From Polynucleobacter parvulilacunae (GTDB taxonomy: Bacteria; Pseudomonadota; Gammaproteobacteria; Burkholderiales; Burkholderiaceae): DNA of 64,000 bases. The position numbers were made by a program, and so were the translations under genes. The stretch lies in assembly GCF_018881715.1 (NCBI RefSeq), contig NZ_JACVPW010000001.1:707337-771336 (forward strand), written 5' to 3'. Position 1 is the stretch's first letter, and the number at the start of each line of letters is the position of its first letter. The notes beneath the pieces were generated by a model. The model saw only the letters and a list, made by a program, of their open reading frames with translations. It did no database searches and was not told the origin of the DNA. Below, piece by piece: positions 18,574 to 31,664 of this stretch.

Positions 18574-19595
18574 GGTGCAAAGTGATCAAATGATTTTAAA
18601 AAAGGTGCTGACTCGATATCGCTGAGTTTTTTTCCGGAGGCATCTAGTAAATGAACCTTTACCTCAATGCCCTCTATTGGAAGTATTTCACCAATTAAGG
18701 TTATGGGTAAATTCAGGGCCTTACCGATTGCTTGAATTTTTTCGCGTTGACTTGGATGCGCAGTAAAGCAAAGTTCGTAATCATCTCCACCACAAGCGGA
18801 AAATAGATTCTGAATAGAGAGATCTTGTTTTTGCAGTGTGCTTGATTTGGGTAGTTTGTCTAACCCAATTTGCGCATCGACTTGTGACTGCTTCAAGATA
18901 TGCCTTAAGTCGCCTAGCAAGCCATCCGATACATCCAGAGCTGCACTGGCAACACCTCGTAATTGCATACCCAGTTCAACCCTGGGGCTTGGCTGATGCA
19001 TGCGGTGTTCGATCCGCTGCAAATCTTCTTTAGGTAGATTAATTTCATGACGCAGTGCAGCAAGAGCGAGTCTTGCATCCCCTATGTTTCCGGATACCCA
19101 AACATCATCGCCTGCTTTTGCCCCAGATCTACGAATAGCTTTACCGCTTGGTGTGCTGCCGAATGCGGTAATGGATATGGTTAGTGGGCCGGCAGTAGTG
19201 TCCCCACCAATAAGAGGGCATGAATATTCTTTGGCCGTAGCAAATAGACCTTTAGAGAAAGACTTTAGCCATGTCTCATCTGCTTTTGGCAGGGCGATTG
19301 CCAGCGTGAATCCCAGAGGTCTTGCACCCATGGCGGCTAGGTCTGAAAGGTTGACTGCTAGGGCTTTGCGGGCCAATAGCTCGGGGTCGGCGTCTGCAAA
19401 AAAGTGCCTGCCTTCAACCAGCATATCGCTAGTAATTGCGATTTCTTCATTTGCGGGTGTCTTAATCAAAGCGCAGTCATCACCAATACCCAGGGCGATT
19501 GCTGAATCTGCGCTTGTGCGCAAAGAATCCGCACCCGTTTTAAAAAAACGTTCGATCAGGTCAAATTCCCCTGGAGGTCTGGAATGAGAAGACAT
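18570..19595 (-). CDS. thiL: Thiamine-monophosphate kinase
   Basis: ATP-dependent phosphorylation of thiamine monophosphate to the active cofactor thiamine diphosphate. The 341-aa protein starts with the typical GEFDLIERFF segment, has GIGDDCAL (37-44) for Mg-ATP, GGDTTAG and DVSDGLLGDL. It is the first gene of the overlapping thiL-pgpA-pncC group, read away from maeB. Confidence 0.96.
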   Translation of the reverse strand: MSSHSRPPGEFDLIERFFKTGADSLRTSADSAIALGIGDDCALIKTPANEEIAITSDMLVEGRHFFADADPELLARKALAVNLSDLAAMGARPLGFTLAIALPKADETWLKSFSKGLFATAKEYSCPLIGGDTTAGPLTISITAFGSTPSGKAIRRSGAKAGDDVWVSGNIGDARLALAALRHEINLPKEDLQRIEHRMHQPSPRVELGMQLRGVASAALDVSDGLLGDLRHILKQSQVDAQIGLDKLPKSSTLQKQDLSIQNLFSACGGDDYELCFTAHPSQREKIQAIGKALNLPITLIGEILPIEGIEVKVHLLDASGKKLSDIESAPFLKSFDHFAP

Positions 19596-19657
19596 GCCCC
19601 ATTTTATGGCTGTTGTGTGTCCGGTGTCCGAGAGGAATAGAATTGAGCTCTTAATAA

Positions 19658-19681
19658 GTCTTATTTAAATAAAAATAAGAC
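19658..19681. promoter_or_regulatory. Palindrome in the maeB leader
   Basis: Perfect 9-bp inverted repeat GTCTTATTT / AAATAAGAC around a six-base AT centre, 20 bases before the maeB start and 62 bases before thiL. The symmetry and AT-rich centre would suit a dimeric regulator's operator, or a weak hairpin in the 5' leader. No known regulator motif was recognised. Confidence 0.4.
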
Positions 19682-19701
19682 AGAACTTAGTGAGTTAGTG
19701 G

Positions 19702-22023
19702 ATGAGCAAAGAAAATAGTAAAGAGCAACAAATTGCAGCCTTAAGAGAGGCAGCCCTTCAGTACCACGAGTTTCCGACTCCGGGCAAAATCGAAATTGCC
19801 CCGACTAAGCAATTAACCAATCAACGAGATTTAGCGCTCGCATACACGCCTGGTGTTGCAGCTCCCTGCGAAGAGATCGTTAAAGATCCCGCTAATGCTT
19901 TTAAGTACACCGCACGTGGAAACTTAGTTGGCGTGATTACCAACGGTACTGCTGTTCTAGGCTTAGGAAATATCGGTCCACTAGCAAGTAAGCCAGTGAT
20001 GGAAGGTAAAGCAGTTCTCTTTAAGAAGTTTGCTGGCATTGACGTGTTTGATATCGAAGTCAATGAAAACGATCCTGATAAGTTGGTAGAAATTATCGCA
20101 GCATTAGAGCCAACATTTGGTGGCATCAATTTAGAAGACATTAAAGCGCCTGATTGTTTCGTGGTTGAGCGCAAGTTGCAAGCGCGCATGAAGATTCCAG
20201 TCTTTCATGATGACCAGCACGGTACAGCGATTGTGGTTGCAGCGGCTATCCTCAATGGTTTGAAGGTAGTTGGCAAAAAAGTCGAAGAAGTAAAGCTAGT
20301 TACTTCTGGAGCGGGTGCGGCGGCTTTGGCTTGCTTAGATCTATTAGTTGACCTTGGTATTCAGCGTAAAAATATTTGGGTTACTGACTTAGCGGGCGTT
20401 GCTTACAAAGGTCGTAAGGAATTGATGGATCCTGAGAAGGAGCCATTTTGCCAAGAAACAGATTTGCGCACGTTGGATCAAGCAATTGAAGGTGCCGATA
20501 TTTTCTTAGGCCTATCTGCTGGCGGTGTGTTGAAGCAAGATATGGTGAAGAAGATGGCTCCTAAGCCATTGGTATATGCCTTAGCAAATCCAACCCCAGA
20601 AATTTTGCCTGAAGAGGTAAAAGCAGTTCGTCCGGATGCGGTGATGGCAACGGGCCGCACCGATTATCCAAACCAAGTAAATAACGTATTGTGTTTCCCA
20701 TTTATCTTCCGCGGTGCTTTGGATGTGGGTGCAACTACGATTACTCGTGGCATGGAAGTCGCAGCCGTGAAGGCTGTAGCTGAGCTGGCTCAAGCCGAGC
20801 AGAGCGAAGTGGTTGCTTCTGTTTATGGTATCGAGAACCTCTCCTTTGGCCCAGAATATTTAATTCCAAAACCATTTGACCCGCGTTTAATTACTGTGAT
20901 TGCCCCAGCGGTTGCTAAAGCAGCGATGGATGATGGCGTAGCTTCACGTCCAATCAAAGATTTCGACGCGTATCGCAATCAGCTGCAACAATTTGTGTAC
21001 CATTCCGGCACTTTGATGAAGCCACTCTTTAGCATTGCTAAGCGTGTGCCGGCAAATCAAAAGCGCATTGTGTTTGCTGAAGGTGAAGACGAGCGTGTAT
21101 TGCGCGCAGTACAAATCATCATTGATGAGCACCTTGCTACTCCAATCCTCATCGGTCGCCCAGCGGTGATCGAGCATCGTATCGAGAAATTCGGTCTGCG
21201 CATGAAGGCTGGTGATGACTTTGAGATTGTGAACCCAGAGAACGACTCACGCTTCCGTGATTTCTGGCAAACCTACCTTGCCCTTACTGAGCGCAAGGGC
21301 GTCACACAATCGTTTGCTAAGTTAGAAGTGCGTCGCCGCAATAGTTTGATTGGTAGCCTTTTGATTCAAAAAGGTATGGCTGACGGCATGATCTCTGGCA
21401 CGGTGGGTAACATAGCCACGCACTTGAAGTATGTTGATGAAGTGATTGGGCATGAGCCAGGTGCAAATGTGTATGGCGCAATGTCTGGTTTGATTTTGCC
21501 GGGTCGCCAAGTATTCCTGGTGGATACGCACATTAATATTGATCCAACCGCTTGTGAATTAGCTGAGCTCACTTTGATGGCTGCCAGTGAAATGAGAAAG
21601 TTGGGACTTGCTCCTAAAGTTGCATTACTTTCCCATTCCAACTTTGGTTCTAGCAATGCACCTTCTGCAGTCAAAATGCGTGAAGTCTTAGCATTGCTTC
21701 AAAAAGCAGATCCAACTTTAGAGGTTGATGGAGAAATGCATGGCGATAGCGCCTTGGATGAATCGATTCGTGCAACTACTGTGACTTCGTCCCCATTAAA
21801 AGGCGATGCTAATTTGTTAGTTTTGCCAAATATCGATGCAGCAAACATTTCCTACAATTTGCTAAAAACAGCAGCTGGCAATGGCATTGCGATCGGCCCA
21901 TTGTTGTTGGGTGTTGCTAAGCCGATTCACATTCTGACCCCGGCTGCTACTGTGCGCCGTATCGTGAATGTGACAACTTTGGCGGTTGTAGAGGCTGCAA
22001 GTAACGCTAGAGGAATTAGTTAA
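19702..22023 (+). CDS. maeB: NADP-dependent malic enzyme with C-terminal phosphotransacetylase-like domain
   Basis: Oxidative decarboxylation of malate to pyruvate. The 773-aa MaeB layout is complete: malic enzyme domains (~1-425, with YTPGVAAPC, the metal-binding FHDDQHGTA and [14 protein letters not shown] for NADP), then a phosphotransacetylase-like domain (~430-773) thought to be regulatory in this family. It stands alone with palindromes on both sides. Confidence 0.97.
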   Translation: MSKENSKEQQIAALREAALQYHEFPTPGKIEIAPTKQLTNQRDLALAYTPGVAAPCEEIVKDPANAFKYTARGNLVGVITNGTAVLGLGNIGPLASKPVMEGKAVLFKKFAGIDVFDIEVNENDPDKLVEIIAALEPTFGGINLEDIKAPDCFVVERKLQARMKIPVFHDDQHGTAIVVAAAILNGLKVVGKKVEEVKLVTSGAGAAALACLDLLVDLGIQRKNIWVTDLAGVAYKGRKELMDPEKEPFCQETDLRTLDQAIEGADIFLGLSAGGVLKQDMVKKMAPKPLVYALANPTPEILPEEVKAVRPDAVMATGRTDYPNQVNNVLCFPFIFRGALDVGATTITRGMEVAAVKAVAELAQAEQSEVVASVYGIENLSFGPEYLIPKPFDPRLITVIAPAVAKAAMDDGVASRPIKDFDAYRNQLQQFVYHSGTLMKPLFSIAKRVPANQKRIVFAEGEDERVLRAVQIIIDEHLATPILIGRPAVIEHRIEKFGLRMKAGDDFEIVNPENDSRFRDFWQTYLALTERKGVTQSFAKLEVRRRNSLIGSLLIQKGMADGMISGTVGNIATHLKYVDEVIGHEPGANVYGAMSGLILPGRQVFLVDTHINIDPTACELAELTLMAASEMRKLGLAPKVALLSHSNFGSSNAPSAVKMREVLALLQKADPTLEVDGEMHGDSALDESIRATTVTSSPLKGDANLLVLPNIDAANISYNLLKTAAGNGIAIGPLLLGVAKPIHILTPAATVRRIVNVTTLAVVEAASNARGIS

Positions 22024-22029
22024 GTCCTT

Positions 22030-22067
22030 ATAATTTATGTAAGTTAGCAATAACTCACATAAATTAT
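22030..22067 (+). terminator. AT-rich hairpin directly after maeB
   Basis: Near-perfect long hairpin: ATAATTTATGT / ACATAAATTAT (11 bp) continued by AGTTA / TAACT (5 bp) with a GCAA loop and one opposing bulge pair. It starts seven bases after the maeB stop. It lacks a G/C-rich stem and a long T tract (only TTTCT), so it may act more as a 3'-end stabiliser than as a classical terminator. Confidence 0.5.
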
Positions 22068-22151
22068 TTCTATATAAATCAGTGTGTTACATAAAATGCA
22101 CTGTATTTGGGCTTGATTTGATGGCGTGTTACGGGTAACCTAGCACCCATC

Positions 22152-22772
22152 ATGAATAATCGCTCTGAAAACAGCAATACAGCCAGCTTCGATGAACATA
22201 GCCGCGCTGAAAGTTGGGATAGCAATGATCGACTTGAAACTGAGTCATCCGCTGCCAACATTTATGCTGAAGGTGGTTTATCTCGTTTACAAACCTATGC
22301 AGCAAATCAAGTTTCGGGGAAAAAAGTGACAGCTTCTTGGCGTGCCGCTTTGGCCGTTCGCGATGCCGGACCGCCGGCAATGTTGCGCAGTGTGCGCCCT
22401 AATATCGTGCAATCTATTCGTGCTTTCCGCACTCCTGACTTACAGGAAGCGGCAACTGAATTAGGTCAACACTTCATTTATGCCAATTGCGCCAATGCAA
22501 TGACTAAGGGTGAGGTTTTGGAGTCCATTGCGATTGCTTACTCATTTACTAAGCAGCAGGCAAAAAACTACGATCCTTTGTTGGATGCCTTGACCACAAC
22601 GGTTGATAAGTCTGGTCCACAGCCTGGATTTGTTGTGGTGTTGGAAGGTTTGCCATGTACTCAGAAGTTTGACAAAGAAGCTCGCGAAACTCTCTTGGAT
22701 GTTTTCCGCGATGCTGTTGATTTCTGGGCTGAGCGCCGCACTCCATATCGTGTCTTCTATTCTTTTGCTTAA
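22152..22772 (+). CDS. Barstar-domain protein
   Basis: 206-aa protein whose C-terminal ~90 residues resemble barstar, the RNase inhibitor: KGEVLESIAIAYSF, the YDPLLDALTTTV helix region, a buried GFVVVLEGL strand and a final YRVFYSFA strand. Barstar itself is ~90 aa; here a ~115-residue N-terminal extension (first acidic and disordered, then LRSVRPNIVQSIRAFR) precedes it. No barnase-type RNase gene is adjacent. Orphan barstar proteins of this layout occur in betaproteobacteria; their target is unknown to me. A hairpin terminator follows. Confidence 0.72.
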   Translation: MNNRSENSNTASFDEHSRAESWDSNDRLETESSAANIYAEGGLSRLQTYAANQVSGKKVTASWRAALAVRDAGPPAMLRSVRPNIVQSIRAFRTPDLQEAATELGQHFIYANCANAMTKGEVLESIAIAYSFTKQQAKNYDPLLDALTTTVDKSGPQPGFVVVLEGLPCTQKFDKEARETLLDVFRDAVDFWAERRTPYRVFYSFA

Positions 22773-22807
22773 TTGCTGAAGTCTTAAAAGCACATTTAAA
22801 GCCCAAC

Positions 22808-22833
22808 AAATCGCCTCTATTTGAGGCGATTTT
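22808..22833 (+). terminator. Terminator between the barstar gene and rsmE
   Basis: Perfect 10-bp stem AAATCGCCTC / GAGGCGATTT with a TATTT loop ending in TTTT on the plus strand; the minus strand also ends in T. It probably stops both converging genes. The stem includes the rsmE stop codon (22817-22819). Confidence 0.7.
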
Positions 22834-23578
22834 GCATTTCAGGGTTCCACACGCTATGAACGGCTGTAATGGCCACCACACCAGCTGTTTCAGTTCTCAG
22901 CACCCGTTCACCTAGTGAAACCAATTGATAGCCTGCAGCCTCTGCCTGAGCCTCCTCTTCGGGGGAGTGACCACCTTCGGGTCCGATCATCAAGACGATA
23001 TTTTGAGGATCGTTTTCTAAAAGTACTGAATACATACTTTTTGTAGCATCAGGACTGAGTAGCAACTTAAGAGTAGGTTTTGGGCTTGCCTTTAAATACT
23101 CTTCAAATGTTTGAATGGGCTCAAGACTCGCTAAGACTGTACGATCACATTGTTCGCAAGCTGCTTGAATAATCCCCTCCCAGTGAGTAAGCCGTTTTTG
23201 GGCGCGCTCAGCGTCGCTTGAGCGAGTGAGTTTGAGGATAGAGCGCTCGCACTGCATCGGAGCAATATTTTGGGCGCCAGTCTCGACGGCCTTTTCGACA
23301 ATCCAGTCCATTTTGTCGCCCCCAGCCAGTCCTTGAGCCAAAGTAATGGCATATGGGGTCTCGCGGTGGGTATCGGTGCGGATGTCCGTCAACTGAACTT
23401 GACCTGCTTTTCCGCTCAAAGAAAGGAGTTCCCCTTTGGCGATTTGGCCTTTTCCGTCGAATACGGGGAAGAATTCCCCGGCTTGGACGCGTCTTACACG
23501 CAAGTGGTGGGCAACCTCAGGGGTGAGGGCGGTTGGCTTTTGGGATTCCCATGGCCCGGGAAGATAAAATTGAGGCAT
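22817..23578 (-). CDS. rsmE: 16S rRNA (uracil-1498-N3)-methyltransferase
   Basis: SPOUT-class enzyme that methylates U1498 of 16S rRNA. I start at the ATG 23578 (MPQFYLPGPW, 253 aa) because family members begin there; an upstream in-frame start at 23614 would add 12 unconserved residues. The C-terminal knot shows IGPEGGHSPEE and LGERVLRTETA, the SAM-binding signatures. It diverges from tkt. Confidence 0.94.
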   Translation of the reverse strand: MPQFYLPGPWESQKPTALTPEVAHHLRVRRVQAGEFFPVFDGKGQIAKGELLSLSGKAGQVQLTDIRTDTHRETPYAITLAQGLAGGDKMDWIVEKAVETGAQNIAPMQCERSILKLTRSSDAERAQKRLTHWEGIIQAACEQCDRTVLASLEPIQTFEEYLKASPKPTLKLLLSPDATKSMYSVLLENDPQNIVLMIGPEGGHSPEEEAQAEAAGYQLVSLGERVLRTETAGVVAITAVHSVWNPEMQNRLK

Positions 23579-23621
23579 TACTGAAATATAGCCAATTAAT
23601 TTTCCAGAGACCACTTTTACG

Positions 23622-25613
23622 ATGTCAAACCTTCAAATTCGTATGGCCAATGCCATTCGCGCTTTATCCATGGATGCGGTACAGCAGGCAAATTCAGGAC
23701 ACCCTGGCATGCCAATGGGTATGGCAGATATTGCTGTTGGTCTTTGGAATGAACATTTAAAACATAACCCAACAGATCCACATTGGATTGATCGCGATCG
23801 TTTTGTTTTATCCAATGGTCATGGCTCAATGTTGTTGTATTCCTTGTTACATCTTTCTGGTTATGACTTGCCAATTGAGGAGTTGAAAAATTTCCGTCAG
23901 TTGCATAGCAAAACTCCAGGACATCCCGAGTATGGAATTACTCCAGGCGTTGAAACAACTACCGGTCCATTAGGGCAAGGAATTTCTAACGCTGTTGGTA
24001 TGGCGCTTGCAGAAAAATTATTGGCAGAAGAATTTAATCGTCCTGGTCACAACATTGTTGATCACTACACCTATGTATTTTTAGGTGACGGTTGTTTGAT
24101 GGAGGGTATTAGCCATGAAGTCTGTTCTTTGGCTGGCACACTCAAACTGAATAAGTTAATTGCATTGTGGGATGACAACGGCATCTCGATTGATGGCAAA
24201 GTAGTTTCATGGTTTAACGAAGACACACCGAAGCGCTTTGAGGCTTATGGCTGGAATGTTATTCGTGCTGTGGATGGCCACGATGCTGAGGCTGTATCTG
24301 CCGCGATTGCTAAGGCTAAAAAGAGCGATAAGCCAACCCTAATTTGCTGTAAGACCGCCATTGGTCAAGGCTCGCCAAATATGGCGGGTAGCGACAAGGT
24401 ACACGGTTCACCATTGGGCGCTGCTGAAATTGCAGCTACTCGCGTAGCTTTGAACTGGCCTTATGCTCCGTTTGAAATTCCGAAAGATATTTATGCGGCA
24501 TGGGATTTTAAAAAGCGTGGTCAAGCAGCTGAGCATGAGTGGAATAAAGAATTTCAGAAATATAAAAATAAATTTCCAGAGCTCGCATCTGAATTGCAAC
24601 GTCGCATGGAAGGTGAGTTGTCAAAAGATTTTTCATCCACTCTAAATGCGTATTTAAAGACTTGCCAATCAAAAGCAGAAACCATTGCGACTCGTAAAGC
24701 AAGTCAGAATGCGATCGAGGCTTTGGCCCCTGCTTTGCCAGAATTTATGGGCGGCTCTGCTGACTTAACTGGATCTAACTTAACCAATTGGTCTTCATGC
24801 AAGCCTGTACGCGCTGATCAGTGGGGCAACCACATTAACTACGGTGTGCGCGAATTTGGTATGAGCGCCATCATGAATGGTATTGCCTTGCATGGTGGCT
24901 ATATTCCATTTGGTGGCACATTCTTAACATTCTCTGATTACAGCCGTAACGCATTGCGTATGGCTGCTTTGATGAAGTTACGCAGTATTTTTGTATTCAC
25001 CCATGACTCTATTGGCTTGGGTGAAGATGGTCCAACGCACCAGTCTGTAGAGCATGTAGCCAGTTTGCGCCTGATCCCGAATTTGATGGTGTGGCGTCCT
25101 TGTGACACCACCGAGAGCGCAGTAGCGTGGGGCTCAGCCATTGAGCGTAAAAATGGCCCTAGCGCCCTGATCTTTAGTCGTCAGAACTGCCCATTCGTAT
25201 CTCGTACGACAGCACAAATTAAAGATATCGCACGCGGCGGTTATGTTTTACGCGATCCGTCTGGAAAGATTGATGCAGTCATTATTGCCACTGGCTCAGA
25301 GATCGCTCTTGCATTACAAACTGCAGAACGCTTACAGGGTGAAGGTTTGGGAGTTCGAGTAGTTTCGATTCCTTCAACTACCGTCTTCGATCAACAAGAT
25401 GCTGCTTATAAAGCAAGCATATTGCCTGCCAAGATTCCGCGTATTGCTGTGGAAGCTGGCGTGAGCGATTTCTGGTGGAAGTATGGTTGTGCGGCTGTGC
25501 ATGGAGTGGATACCTTCGGTGAATCAGCGCCAGCTCCAGTCTTATATGAATATTTTGGTTTAACAGTCGATCAAATTGCAAAGACAGTTAAACAATGCAT
25601 CGACAATAAATAA
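23622..25613 (+). CDS. tkt: Transketolase
   Basis: Thiamine-diphosphate enzyme of the pentose phosphate/Calvin pathways, transferring two-carbon ketol units. It is full length (663 aa): the N-terminal [10 protein letters not shown], the TPP motif [12 protein letters not shown]...DDNGISIDG, and the central [16 protein letters not shown] segment are all present. It is followed 55 bases later by gap, giving a small carbon-metabolism operon. Confidence 0.98.
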   Translation: MSNLQIRMANAIRALSMDAVQQANSGHPGMPMGMADIAVGLWNEHLKHNPTDPHWIDRDRFVLSNGHGSMLLYSLLHLSGYDLPIEELKNFRQLHSKTPGHPEYGITPGVETTTGPLGQGISNAVGMALAEKLLAEEFNRPGHNIVDHYTYVFLGDGCLMEGISHEVCSLAGTLKLNKLIALWDDNGISIDGKVVSWFNEDTPKRFEAYGWNVIRAVDGHDAEAVSAAIAKAKKSDKPTLICCKTAIGQGSPNMAGSDKVHGSPLGAAEIAATRVALNWPYAPFEIPKDIYAAWDFKKRGQAAEHEWNKEFQKYKNKFPELASELQRRMEGELSKDFSSTLNAYLKTCQSKAETIATRKASQNAIEALAPALPEFMGGSADLTGSNLTNWSSCKPVRADQWGNHINYGVREFGMSAIMNGIALHGGYIPFGGTFLTFSDYSRNALRMAALMKLRSIFVFTHDSIGLGEDGPTHQSVEHVASLRLIPNLMVWRPCDTTESAVAWGSAIERKNGPSALIFSRQNCPFVSRTTAQIKDIARGGYVLRDPSGKIDAVIIATGSEIALALQTAERLQGEGLGVRVVSIPSTTVFDQQDAAYKASILPAKIPRIAVEAGVSDFWWKYGCAAVHGVDTFGESAPAPVLYEYFGLTVDQIAKTVKQCIDNK

Positions 25614-25668
25614 AGCAAAGCGCGAAATAAAGCAAAGTACAAAATTCAATATTAGTAAGGGGAAATAA

Positions 25669-26697
25669 ATGACAATTCGTGTCGCAATTAATGGTTATGG
25701 ACGTATCGGCCGCATGGTATTGCGTGCCTTGTATGAAGATCAGGTAAATGGCAAGCCACGTCGTGATATCAAAATCGTTGCAATTAATGCGATGGGCGAT
25801 ATTGCTATTAATGCCCATCTAACTCAATACGATTCAGCGCATGGCCGCTTCCCAGCTGAGGTTTCAGTGGATGGCGATTGCATGGTTGTGAATGGTGATC
25901 GCATCAAAATGTTCTGCACGCGTAATCCTGCAGAGACTCCATGGGGTGAATTAGGTGTTGATTTGGTTTTAGAGTGCACAGGCAAGTTCACCTCTAAAGA
26001 AAAGGCGATGATTCATATTCAACAGGGCGCGAAGAAAGTATTGATTTCTGCTCCTGGTGAAAAAGATGTGGATGCAACGATTGTGTATGGCGTAAATCAA
26101 AATGTATTGAAGCCAAGCGATGTTGTGGTTTCGAATGCAAGCTGCACAACGAACTGTTTGGCTCCATTGGTTAAGCCACTTCTAGAGAAGATTGGCATCG
26201 AGTCAGGTTTGATGACAACAATTCATGCTTTCACAAATGACCAAGTATTAACTGACGTTTATCACAAGGATATGCGTCGTGCGCGTTCTGCTGTAACCAG
26301 CATGATTCCAACAAAGACTGGTGCCGCTAAAGCAGTTGGTTTAGTGCTCCCCGCTTTGGCAGGTCGCTTCGACGGCTTTGCAATGCGTGTGCCTGTGATT
26401 AACGTTTCTGTCGTCGACCTAACTTTTGCTGCAAGTCGTGCTACCAGTGTTGAAGAGGTGAACTCAATTCTCAAGACCGCTAGTGAGGGCGAGCTCAAAG
26501 GTATTTTGGGCTTTAATACTTTGCCATTGGTGTCTATCGACTTCAATCACGATCCACGTCCAAGTATTTACGATGCTTCCCAGACTCGCGTATCTGCAGA
26601 TGGCAAGTTGGTTAAGGTATTGGCTTGGTATGACAATGAGTGGGGTTATTCAGTGCAAATGCTCAATGCCGCAGAAGCTCTGATGGCTGTAAAGTAA
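25669..26697 (+). CDS. gap: Glyceraldehyde-3-phosphate dehydrogenase, type I
   Basis: Converts glyceraldehyde-3-phosphate, phosphate and NAD(P)+ to 1,3-bisphosphoglycerate. [13 protein letters not shown] (8-20) binds the cofactor, the catalytic cysteine is C159 in SNASCTTNC, and the conserved WYDNEWGYS closes the protein (342 aa). AAGGGG precedes the ATG. Transcription ends at the bidirectional hairpin 26777-26805. Confidence 0.98.
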   Translation: MTIRVAINGYGRIGRMVLRALYEDQVNGKPRRDIKIVAINAMGDIAINAHLTQYDSAHGRFPAEVSVDGDCMVVNGDRIKMFCTRNPAETPWGELGVDLVLECTGKFTSKEKAMIHIQQGAKKVLISAPGEKDVDATIVYGVNQNVLKPSDVVVSNASCTTNCLAPLVKPLLEKIGIESGLMTTIHAFTNDQVLTDVYHKDMRRARSAVTSMIPTKTGAAKAVGLVLPALAGRFDGFAMRVPVINVSVVDLTFAASRATSVEEVNSILKTASEGELKGILGFNTLPLVSIDFNHDPRPSIYDASQTRVSADGKLVKVLAWYDNEWGYSVQMLNAAEALMAVK

Positions 26698-26776
26698 GAA
26701 AAATTGTTAAGAGTATTTAAAAGTATTTAAAAGTTGTTAAAAAACGCTTAAATCGTACTTTTAGGCTTAATGTTAT

Positions 26777-26805
26777 AAAAAAGACCTCAATTTGAGGTCT
26801 TTTTT
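26777..26805. terminator. Bidirectional terminator between gap and fur
   Basis: Stem AGACCTCA / TGAGGTCT with a three-base loop, flanked by five A before and five T after, so it works in both directions for the convergent gap and fur genes. Confidence 0.9.
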
Positions 26806-26841
26806 GCTTTCGGGATTACTAAAACCCCTTATTTTGCCGCT

Positions 26842-27294
26842 TTATTTTGGCTGTTTATTGCGGCAATTCTTCTTTTGACAGTTGCCATACATCGCTAAAG
26901 AGTGCTCCTGGAGCTTAAAACCCAGGCTTTTGGCAATATCACGCTGCCTTTTTTCAATGTCCTCATCTACAAATTCCTCAACATGCCCACAATCAATACA
27001 TACAAGGTGGTCGTGATGCTGCCCTTCATTCAGTTCGTAGATAGCCCTACTGTCACCCTTGCTGGATTCAAAGTGACTGCGCAGAAGTAGCCCTGCCCGC
27101 TCAAACTGGGTAAGGACTCGATAAACCGTTGCTAAACCGATCTCTTTGTCTTCTTTGGCCAGAGCCATAAAGACATCTTCGGCGCTAAAGTGCGTGCCGC
27201 CATTTTGATGAAAGAAATCGAGGATTTTCATCCTAGGCCCGGTAGCTTTTAGGCCAATATCTCGTAAATCTTCAGGGGTAGGGTTTTGGGTCAT
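26842..27294 (-). CDS. fur: Ferric uptake regulator
   Basis: Fe2+-sensing dimeric repressor, 150 aa from the ATG at 27294 ([25 protein letters not shown]); a longer frame from 27345 would overlap the bamE start and add an unconserved leader. The N-terminal winged helix has [25 protein letters not shown]; the metal sites are in [16 protein letters not shown], with further cysteines in NCQKKNC. It is divergent from bamE over 49 bases, a conserved arrangement in beta- and gammaproteobacteria. Confidence 0.97.
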   Translation of the reverse strand: MTQNPTPEDLRDIGLKATGPRMKILDFFHQNGGTHFSAEDVFMALAKEDKEIGLATVYRVLTQFERAGLLLRSHFESSKGDSRAIYELNEGQHHDHLVCIDCGHVEEFVDEDIEKRQRDIAKSLGFKLQEHSLAMYGNCQKKNCRNKQPK

Positions 27295-27303
27295 ATTTAT
27301 GGC

Positions 27304-27332
27304 ATTGGGAGCTAAAATCAATGTCTTAATGA
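27304..27332 (+). promoter_or_regulatory. Possible bamE promoter in the fur-bamE gap
   Basis: TTGGGA (27304-27309), 17 bases, then AATGAT (27327-27332): each hexamer matches four of six consensus positions at ideal spacing, 12 bases before the bamE ATG. The short divergent gap leaves little other room. Confidence 0.35.
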
Positions 27333-27343
27333 TACGGCCAGCC

Positions 27344-28060
27344 ATGCAAAATTGCCTTGAACTTTTTACTCGCTTTTTGAACCCGGTTTTGAAGGGTGTT
27401 TACTCTCCTGTTCGATTGGGAATTGTAGTTCTGACCCTATTTGGATTATTGGGAGCGGTTGGTTGCACTTCTGCGGTTGATGAAACTCAACGCGCATGGA
27501 TGAATAAGATTTTTAGACCCTATGTTCCAGATGTTGTGCAGGGTAACTTCATCTCTAGCGAGCAATATTCCAAATTACAGCTAGGTATGACGCGTGAACA
27601 GGTGCGCCAAATTTTGGGTACTCCATTATTAGCAAGCTACTTCCACGCAAATCGCTGGGATTACATCTTTGAATTTAAACGTGCCGGTCAGCCGATTGGT
27701 AAAGACCGTCATGTAACAGTATTTTTTGATGGCGATAAGGTTGTTAAGTTTGAAGGTGATGCTTTGCCAACGGAAATAGAGATGGTTGCAGAGATTGATA
27801 ACTATTCAAAGACTAAGCGCACATTCTGGGACGTCATTACGGGCTCAAATAAACCACCAGTGACGCCGCCATTACAGCAGCCTGAAGTTTTGATTCCAAG
27901 TAAGACGGACAATTTAGCGGCGGGTGCTGTCGTACCGGCCGCTCCCAATAGCAGTTCATTCTGGGACTTTTTTAGTTTTTCAAATAAGCAGGCAGATGCT
28001 CAACCCGAGCCCTTGGGTCCAGGCAGTCTGAATGTTCCACCGGCTGGTGAAGCAAAGTAA
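27344..28060 (+). CDS. bamE: BamE/OmlA outer-membrane assembly lipoprotein
   Basis: Accessory lipoprotein of the BAM complex. From ATG 27344 the 238-aa precursor has a lipoprotein signal ending in GLLGAVGC with C41 as lipid-modified residue, then the SmpA/OmlA fold with [17 protein letters not shown] and [10 protein letters not shown]. The last ~90 residues (from [12 protein letters not shown]) are a proline/serine-rich extension not found in the ~113-aa E. coli BamE. In-frame starts upstream (27299) fall inside the fur control region and are less likely. Confidence 0.93.
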   Translation: MQNCLELFTRFLNPVLKGVYSPVRLGIVVLTLFGLLGAVGCTSAVDETQRAWMNKIFRPYVPDVVQGNFISSEQYSKLQLGMTREQVRQILGTPLLASYFHANRWDYIFEFKRAGQPIGKDRHVTVFFDGDKVVKFEGDALPTEIEMVAEIDNYSKTKRTFWDVITGSNKPPVTPPLQQPEVLIPSKTDNLAAGAVVPAAPNSSSFWDFFSFSNKQADAQPEPLGPGSLNVPPAGEAK

Positions 28061-28061
28061 C

Positions 28062-28093
28062 AAACTACTTTTGTGTTGCTACTAAAGTAGTTT
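28062..28093 (+). terminator. Hairpin between bamE and dapB
   Basis: Perfect 10-bp stem AAACTACTTT / AAAGTAGTTT with a 12-base loop, just after the bamE stop. There is no long T tract, so it may be a weak terminator or mRNA-stabilising hairpin. Confidence 0.45.
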
Positions 28094-28128
28094 ATTCGGC
28101 AGCCTTTAAATAAGAAGCGAAGAAATAA

Positions 28129-28932
28129 ATGATGAAGATTGCAATCGCAGGTGCTACAGGTCGCATGGGTAAGATGCTGATCGAAGCTGTGCTCAATATG
28201 GCTGATGCCCAATTGGTTGGGGCGCTGGAACATGCTGCTTGCCCACAGTTGGGTGAAGATGCTGGTGCGTTCTTGGGTAAAAAAACTGGCGTACTGATTT
28301 CTACTGATGTTGCTCAAGTATTGGCAAATGCAGAATTCTTAATCGACTTTACTAGACCTGAAGGCACGATGGCTCACTTAGCTGTTGCCGAAAAGACTGC
28401 TACCAAAATGATTATTGGTACTACTGGTCTCACTATTGAGCAGATTGCTAACTTGAAAAAGGCCTCTGCAAAAATAGCAATCGTTTTTGCGCCCAACATG
28501 AGTGTTGGTGTAAATGCGACCTTTAAGCTATTAGAAATCGCAGCCAAGATGCTCAATCAAGGTTATGACATTGAAATTATTGAAGCCCATCATAAGCACA
28601 AAGTAGATGCTCCATCAGGTACCGCACTCAAGATGGGTGAAGTCATAGCAGATGCACTTGGCGAGAAGTTAGATGATGTTGCAGTTTATGCACGTGAAGG
28701 CCATACCGGCGAGCGTAAAGAGGGCTCGATCGGCTTTGCCACCATTCGTGGTGGCGACATTGTTGGTGATCACACCGTTCTATTTGCTGGCGATGGCGAA
28801 CGTATTGAAATCAGTCATAAATCTTCAAGCCGCCAGTCTTATGCTCAAGGATCGCTGCGTGCTGCACGCTTCTTACAAAATCAAAGCAATGGTTTGTTTG
28901 ATATGCAAGACGTTCTTGGTCTGCGCAAATAA
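28129..28932 (+). CDS. dapB: 4-hydroxy-tetrahydrodipicolinate reductase
   Basis: NAD(P)H-dependent step of diaminopimelate and lysine synthesis. The 267-aa enzyme has GATGRMGKM (8-16) for the nucleotide, and the catalytic [16 protein letters not shown] with the His-Lys pair. The ATG at 28132 is an equally good start (two Met codons in a row). leuS follows after 38 bases. Confidence 0.97.
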   Translation: MMKIAIAGATGRMGKMLIEAVLNMADAQLVGALEHAACPQLGEDAGAFLGKKTGVLISTDVAQVLANAEFLIDFTRPEGTMAHLAVAEKTATKMIIGTTGLTIEQIANLKKASAKIAIVFAPNMSVGVNATFKLLEIAAKMLNQGYDIEIIEAHHKHKVDAPSGTALKMGEVIADALGEKLDDVAVYAREGHTGERKEGSIGFATIRGGDIVGDHTVLFAGDGERIEISHKSSSRQSYAQGSLRAARFLQNQSNGLFDMQDVLGLRK

Positions 28933-28940
28933 TCAGTTAA

Positions 28941-31643
<2,703 letters not shown>

Positions 31644-31664
31644 CTAATTAGAGAAACCAAAGCG

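Noticed and set aside
25608-25640. Short direct repeat of AAATAAAGCAAAG after tkt
   Set aside because: Only two copies of 13 bases in an AT-rich spacer; no palindrome or mobile-element features.
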